DNA from: Hydrogenoanaerobacterium sp032017025
Lineage (GTDB): Bacteria; Bacillota; Clostridia; Oscillospirales; Ruminococcaceae
Reading direction: 5' to 3'
DNA length: 64,000 nucleotides
Assembly (NCBI RefSeq): GCF_032017025.1
Contig: NZ_DALZQO010000013.1
Span: 1-64,000 of the forward strand
Made by a program: the position numbers and the translations under genes
Notes under the pieces: model-generated
Databases searched by the model: none
What the model saw: the letters and a program-made list of their open reading frames with translations, nothing else
Told to the model about the DNA's origin: nothing
In this document: positions 59,999-64,000 of the stretch, one piece after another
Layout: each line of letters starts with the position of its first letter
Numbering within the stretch: position 1 is the stretch's first letter

Positions 59999-62194
59999 AT
60001 GAGCGACAGAGACAAAAGCGAAATAGAGGCATTTGAAGGTTTGCTTGCTACAATAGAAAAAACCGGAAAGCAATACGATGTGGAGTGTATTGCGCGCGCT
60101 TATGAGACTGCCAAAGAGGCACATAAGGGGCAGCGCAGGGTTTCGGGTGAGCCTTATGTCATGCACCCGGTTCATGTTGCCGAAATTCTGGTGCAGCTGG
60201 GTATGGATACCGACACCATTGTAGCAGCGCTTCTGCATGATGTGGTGGAAGACACCTCCATGACGCTGGAAATGCTGGAGAAACAGTACGGCAAGGACGT
60301 TGCTCTGCTGGTGGACGGCGTGACAAAGCTGGGCAAGATTCCGTTTTCGTCACGAGAGGAGCAGCAGGCTGAGAATGTGCGCAAAATGCTGCTTGCTATG
60401 GCAAAAGATGTGCGCGTTATTATTATCAAGCTGGCAGATAGGCTGCATAATATGCGTACAATCTCCGTTATGCCCGACCAGAAGCGCCGTGACAAATCGC
60501 TTGAAACAATGGAGGTTTACGCTCCGCTTGCTCATCGTCTGGGTATCCGCGCAGTTAAGGAAGAACTGGAGGATATTGCACTAAAATACCTTGATCCTAT
60601 CGCCTATGAAGAGATTGAACACATGCTCGATCTGAAAAAGGATGAACGCAGCCAATTTATAGAGCACATTAAAGCGCGCATTAATCAACGCGTGGTGGAA
60701 GAGGACGGCAAAAAAATTCACCTTGAAGGCAGAGTAAAGAGCATTTACGGCATCTACCGCAAGGTGTACATGAACGGCAGAAGCATGGACGAAATCTACG
60801 ACATCTACGCAGTGCGTGTAATTGTGGATACAGTAATTGAGTGTTACAATATTTTGGGTATTGTTCATGATATGTTCCGTCCCATCCCCAACCGGTTTAA
60901 AGATTATATTTCCACCCCCAAGCCCAACATGTACCAGTCCCTGCACACCACGGTTATCGATAAAGAGGGCATCCCCTTTGAAATACAGATTCGTACTTGG
61001 GATATGCACTACACCGCCGAATACGGCATTGCGGCCCACTGGAAATACAAGGCGGGCGTCTCTGGTAAAGATAAGTTGGAGGAGCGCCTTGCATGGGTGC
61101 GCCAGCTATTGGAGGTACAGCAGGAATCGGAGGATATTGAGGACATTGTCCGCTCCATCAAAACCGACCTTGCCCCCGAAGAGGTATTTGTATTTACTCC
61201 ACGCGGTGACGTTATTTGTCTGCCTGCGGGTGCTATCGTCATCGATTTTGCATATGCCATTCACACCGCGGTTGGCAACCGTATGGTTGGTGCCAAGGTG
61301 GACGGGCGTATGGTGAGCATTGATTATCAGGTGAAAACCGGAAACATTGTTGAGGTGCTCACTTCCAAAAGCCTCACGCAAGGCCCCAGCCGCGATTGGC
61401 TTAAGCTGGTGAAGACAAGTGAAGCACGCAATAAAATTCGTTCGTGGTTTAAAAAAGAGCGCCGTGACGAAAACATTGCAGAGGGTAAAACCGAGTTGGA
61501 GCGCGAGTTTAGGCGCAACTATATCAACCTGCCCGATGCCGAGATGAAAGAATTTATAAGTTCCATTGCCAAACGCCAGCACTTCCCCAGTATTGAGGAT
61601 TTTATGGCGGCAATTGGTTACGGAGGCATCTCGCTTTCCCGCATCATGCCGCGCATCAAAGATGATTTTCAGCGTACCTACCGTGCGCCTGAGGTTGACC
61701 CCAAAACGATAGTCAAACCGAAAAAAGATAAAAAAGGGCAAAGCGGCGTTATTGTGGAGGGGCTGGACAGCTGCCTTGTTAAGTTCGCCCGCTGCTGCAA
61801 CCCGCTGCCCGGCGACGATATCGTAGGCTTTGTAACACGTGGTTTTGGTGTTTCCATCCATAAACGCGACTGTGTCAACGTGCTTGCATCAATGCAGGAT
61901 GAGGCTCAGCGCGACCGTTGGGTGCGTACTCACTGGGCGGAATCAGTTAAAGAGACGTTTAAATCGACCATTGAAATTTACGCTACCGATCGACAAGGGC
62001 TTATTGCAGATATCAGCATCGCTCTTGCAAACATGCACATTCAAATGCATTCTCTCAATGCCCGTGAAGCAAAAGACAGTCATGTTGTCATCCAAATTAC
62101 ACTGGGTATTTCGGGTGTTGATCAGCTCTCCAACATTATCAATACCTTTGGCAAAATCTCGGGTGTAATCTCGGTGGAAAGGGCGACCCAGTAA
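59999..62194 (+). CDS. rel: Bifunctional (p)ppGpp synthetase/hydrolase Rel
   Basis: 731 residues, full RelA/SpoT homologue. HD hydrolase domain with AALLHDVVEDTSMTLEML and IIIKLADRLHNMRTI, synthetase domain with GRVKSIYGIYRKVYMNGRSM and PKPNMYQSLHTTVI, TGS domain (VFVFTPRGDVICLPAGAIVI), zinc-finger-like VKFARCCNPLPGDDIVGFVT and C-terminal ACT domain. It controls the stringent response at the ribosome. AGGAGG (59985-59990) precedes ATG 59999. A 16-base palindrome GCAGGGGCGCCCCTGC (59968-59983) stands just before that site. Confidence 0.96.
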   Translation: MSDRDKSEIEAFEGLLATIEKTGKQYDVECIARAYETAKEAHKGQRRVSGEPYVMHPVHVAEILVQLGMDTDTIVAALLHDVVEDTSMTLEMLEKQYGKDVALLVDGVTKLGKIPFSSREEQQAENVRKMLLAMAKDVRVIIIKLADRLHNMRTISVMPDQKRRDKSLETMEVYAPLAHRLGIRAVKEELEDIALKYLDPIAYEEIEHMLDLKKDERSQFIEHIKARINQRVVEEDGKKIHLEGRVKSIYGIYRKVYMNGRSMDEIYDIYAVRVIVDTVIECYNILGIVHDMFRPIPNRFKDYISTPKPNMYQSLHTTVIDKEGIPFEIQIRTWDMHYTAEYGIAAHWKYKAGVSGKDKLEERLAWVRQLLEVQQESEDIEDIVRSIKTDLAPEEVFVFTPRGDVICLPAGAIVIDFAYAIHTAVGNRMVGAKVDGRMVSIDYQVKTGNIVEVLTSKSLTQGPSRDWLKLVKTSEARNKIRSWFKKERRDENIAEGKTELEREFRRNYINLPDAEMKEFISSIAKRQHFPSIEDFMAAIGYGGISLSRIMPRIKDDFQRTYRAPEVDPKTIVKPKKDKKGQSGVIVEGLDSCLVKFARCCNPLPGDDIVGFVTRGFGVSIHKRDCVNVLASMQDEAQRDRWVRTHWAESVKETFKSTIEIYATDRQGLIADISIALANMHIQMHSLNAREAKDSHVVIQITLGISGVDQLSNIINTFGKISGVISVERATQ

Positions 62195-62250
62195 GCAGAG
62201 CTATCACAGACCGGAGGAAAATATCCGAACACAGCAGACAGGAGTATAGA

Positions 62251-62718
62251 ATGAAAGCGGTTTTGCAGCGAGTAACGCATTCGAGCGTTGCCATAGAAAA
62301 TGAGATTGTCGGTGAAATTGGGCAGGGCATCATGCTACTGCTCGGTATCACTGAGGAGGACACCAAAAAAGAATGTGATTTTCTTGCCGAAAAAGCGGTG
62401 AACCTGCGCATCTTTGAAGATGAAGATGGGAAGATGAATCGCAGCCTGCTCGACATCGGCGGTGAAATGCTTATAGTTTCGCAATTCACCTTGTGTGCAG
62501 ATTGCAGAAAAGGCAGGCGCCCGTCGTTTATTGCGGCGGCACGCCCCGAAAAAGCAATACCGCTGTATGAGCACTTTATTGCAAAAATAGGCGAGCGGGG
62601 TATTAAAACCGCAACCGGAAGATTTGGTGCCGATATGATGGTTTCCATTAAAAATGACGGCCCGGTTACCATTGTTTTAGATACAAATGATATTATGGCG
62701 GGTGCCGCGCGCGGGTAA
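62251..62718 (+). CDS. dtd: D-aminoacyl-tRNA deacylase
   Basis: 155 residues. The two active-site motifs are SQFTLCADCRKGRRPSF and the GP motif in NDGPVTIVLDT. It hydrolyses D-amino acids (and glycine from tRNA-Ala) off tRNA as a proofreading step. AGGAG precedes ATG 62251. The rel-dtd-MBL-hemZ order is common in Clostridia, and the gene is probably in the rel transcript. Confidence 0.94.
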   Translation: MKAVLQRVTHSSVAIENEIVGEIGQGIMLLLGITEEDTKKECDFLAEKAVNLRIFEDEDGKMNRSLLDIGGEMLIVSQFTLCADCRKGRRPSFIAAARPEKAIPLYEHFIAKIGERGIKTATGRFGADMMVSIKNDGPVTIVLDTNDIMAGAARG

Positions 62719-62760
62719 TCCGCAGGCGGCAGTAAGCCGGTTTATGAAGGAGTGAATGAT

Positions 62761-63408
62761 ATGAAAATCGAATCCCTTGTGCTCGGTGAGCTTGAGACCA
62801 ACTGTTATATCGTATCAAGCGATATTGGCAGCTGTGCAATTATTGACCCCGCGTCCGACGCGGAAACGATTATCAAGTTCATCGAGAACCGCGGCTATAC
62901 GCCCGAATATATTCTCATTACCCATCCGCATCATGATCATATCGGTGCAGTAAAGCAGCTGCAGGCACATTACGGTGCAAAAGTAGTCATCAGCAGCATC
63001 GACTACAAAATCATTCTTGACCCCATGCCGATGTATGGCAAGCGCTATATCTGGAAGATGATGGACAAACTGTTTAGTGCCGACCGGCTCGTAGAAGATG
63101 GCGACGAGGTTGTGATGGATGAAATTACCTTTCAGGTGCTTCTCACTCCCGGCCATACCGCGGGTGGCGTGTGTTATTTATGTGGTAACCAGCTGTTTTC
63201 GGGCGATACCCTGTTTGCAGGCAATGTTGGTCGCTGCGACCTTTACAGCGGCGATTTTAATGCAATGCTGCACTCGGTTGACCGCCTCGCGGCGTTGCCC
63301 GGTGACTATGAAGTTCGCCCGGGCCACGGTGATTCCACCACTATGGAGCAGGAACGCAGGCAGAATGAATATATAGGAATGTTAAAACGCAATGAAGATT
63401 TTTATTGA
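62761..63408 (+). CDS. MBL-fold metallo-hydrolase (glyoxalase II-like)
   Basis: 215 residues. Metal-binding ITHPHHDHIGAVKQL (HxHxDH), then TPGHTAGGVCYL, LFSGDTLFAGNVGRCDL and RPGHGDSTTMEQE give all expected ligands. Short hydroxyacylglutathione-hydrolase-like enzymes of this kind hydrolyse thioesters; the substrate here is unknown. ATG 62761 is 8 bases from AAGGAG; GTG 62752 lies inside that site. Overlaps the next start by 17 bases. Confidence 0.9.
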   Translation: MKIESLVLGELETNCYIVSSDIGSCAIIDPASDAETIIKFIENRGYTPEYILITHPHHDHIGAVKQLQAHYGAKVVISSIDYKIILDPMPMYGKRYIWKMMDKLFSADRLVEDGDEVVMDEITFQVLLTPGHTAGGVCYLCGNQLFSGDTLFAGNVGRCDLYSGDFNAMLHSVDRLAALPGDYEVRPGHGDSTTMEQERRQNEYIGMLKRNEDFY

Positions 63409-64000
63409 TGGGCACGATTATAAATATGAGGTAGAATCGCTGGTGCGCATGTTTTTTCACGGTAAAGAGTTACCGGTGGAAACAGGTGAGCCCAATACGA
63501 ACGAGGATTTTATCTATACCAAGGTTGTGAAGGGCGAGGCCTCAACGGAACTGCTGGTGGCGGTAAGTTTAGACGGCAGCAGTGAAAATGCATGCGATAC
63601 GGTGTGCAACAGCTTGCCCAACTACGACGCCGAGTGTGAACGTGTATTTGCTGTCATGCTCTACCGTATCCTCACCCCCATGACGGGTATTCAGCTTAAA
63701 TGGGGTGTGCTCACAGGCATTCGCCCGGTTAAATTTGTACACCGCTTTCATGAGCAGGGGCTAAGCGACGATGAAATAAGGCGCACGCTTGCAGAAAAAT
63801 ACTTGGTATCACCGCAGAAAATAGACCTGATGATGAACACCGCGCGGCGGGAAGCACAGGTGCTCAAGCTATCTAAGCCGAACTTCTACAGCCTGTACAT
63901 CTCCATTCCTTTTTGTCCTACGCGCTGCCTTTACTGTTCGTTTGTGTCGCATTCTATCGAAAAAACAAAAAAATTAATGCCGGAATATGTCGACCTCCTC
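63392..64000 (+). CDS. hemZ: Coproporphyrinogen III oxidase-like radical SAM protein HemZ, 5' part
   Basis: The first 203 residues; the rest lies beyond the window. A HemZ N-terminal domain (about 1-165, with LKWGVLTGIRPVKFVH) precedes the radical SAM motif ISIPFCPTRCLYCSF (Cys-x3-Cys-x2-Cys). HemZ is an oxygen-independent coproporphyrinogen oxidase relative found in Firmicutes; heme synthesis is not proven for all members. ATG 63392 lies inside the end of the metallo-hydrolase gene with AGGAA upstream. Confidence 0.88.
   Translation, partial: MKIFIDGHDYKYEVESLVRMFFHGKELPVETGEPNTNEDFIYTKVVKGEASTELLVAVSLDGSSENACDTVCNSLPNYDAECERVFAVMLYRILTPMTGIQLKWGVLTGIRPVKFVHRFHEQGLSDDEIRRTLAEKYLVSPQKIDLMMNTARREAQVLKLSKPNFYSLYISIPFCPTRCLYCSFVSHSIEKTKKLMPEYVDLL

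Overview
This looks like chromosomal DNA of a spore-forming Clostridia bacterium, most likely in or near the Oscillospirales/Ruminococcaceae. Support: a GerA-type germination operon, spoIIE and spoVB; class III fructose-1,6-bisphosphatase; LL-diaminopimelate aminotransferase; short HisG with HisZ; CdaA/CdaR; strong Gram-positive ribosome binding sites with ATG, GTG and TTG starts; and compact convergent genes sharing Rho-independent terminators. I see no rRNA, tRNA, CRISPR, insertion sequence or phage gene. A run of 10 Ns in recJ (58447-58456) marks a contig join, so this is a draft or metagenome assembly.

Layout. 1-2414: nucleoside salvage (uridine phosphorylase, GntR/UTRA regulator with a palindromic operator, nucleoside hydrolase), then alkD on the other strand. 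3515-11458: a YesN/YesM-type two-component system whose kinase has almost no extracellular part, a tandem ABC-ATPase-like protein that has lost its catalytic motifs, then an intact RbsA/RbsC/RbsB-type sugar importer. 11586-25168: trpS, an aminotransferase, a DUF975 membrane protein, fbp, a PPC-domain protein, gltX, spoIIE, spoVB, fba and an OGG1-type glycosylase. 25303-25399: four DnaA-box-like sites. 25676-32089: small membrane protein, rlmB, a 974-residue protein with charged tandem repeats and a P-type-ATPase-like but catalytically dead body, and an EF-G paralogue. 32270-36301: germination receptor operon in the order A-C-D-B. 36336-38428: a two-gene radical-SAM DNA repair/modification operon behind a promoter with a LexA (SOS) box. 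38872-44993: dapL and a partial histidine operon (hisZGHAF, an unknown small gene, hisIE). 45428-50131: lipoprotein, ABC-F ATPase, ispDF, degV. 50186-51712: a Mef-like macrolide efflux pump with a leader-peptide/terminator attenuator. 51865-62194: DUF3343 protein with a cysteine desulfurase, cdaA-cdaR, an FAD protein, recJ and rel. 62251-64000: dtd, a metallo-hydrolase and the start of hemZ.

The parts most likely to be new are: (1) the ectodomain-less YesM kinase, its regulator and the dead ABC ATPase beside a live importer, which suggests transporter-coupled sensing; (2) the pseudo-P-type ATPase with a 21-residue coding repeat; (3) the SOS-controlled radical-SAM pair; (4) the attenuator of the Mef-like pump. 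Two unrelated pump-ATPase pseudoenzymes in one 64 kb window is itself striking.
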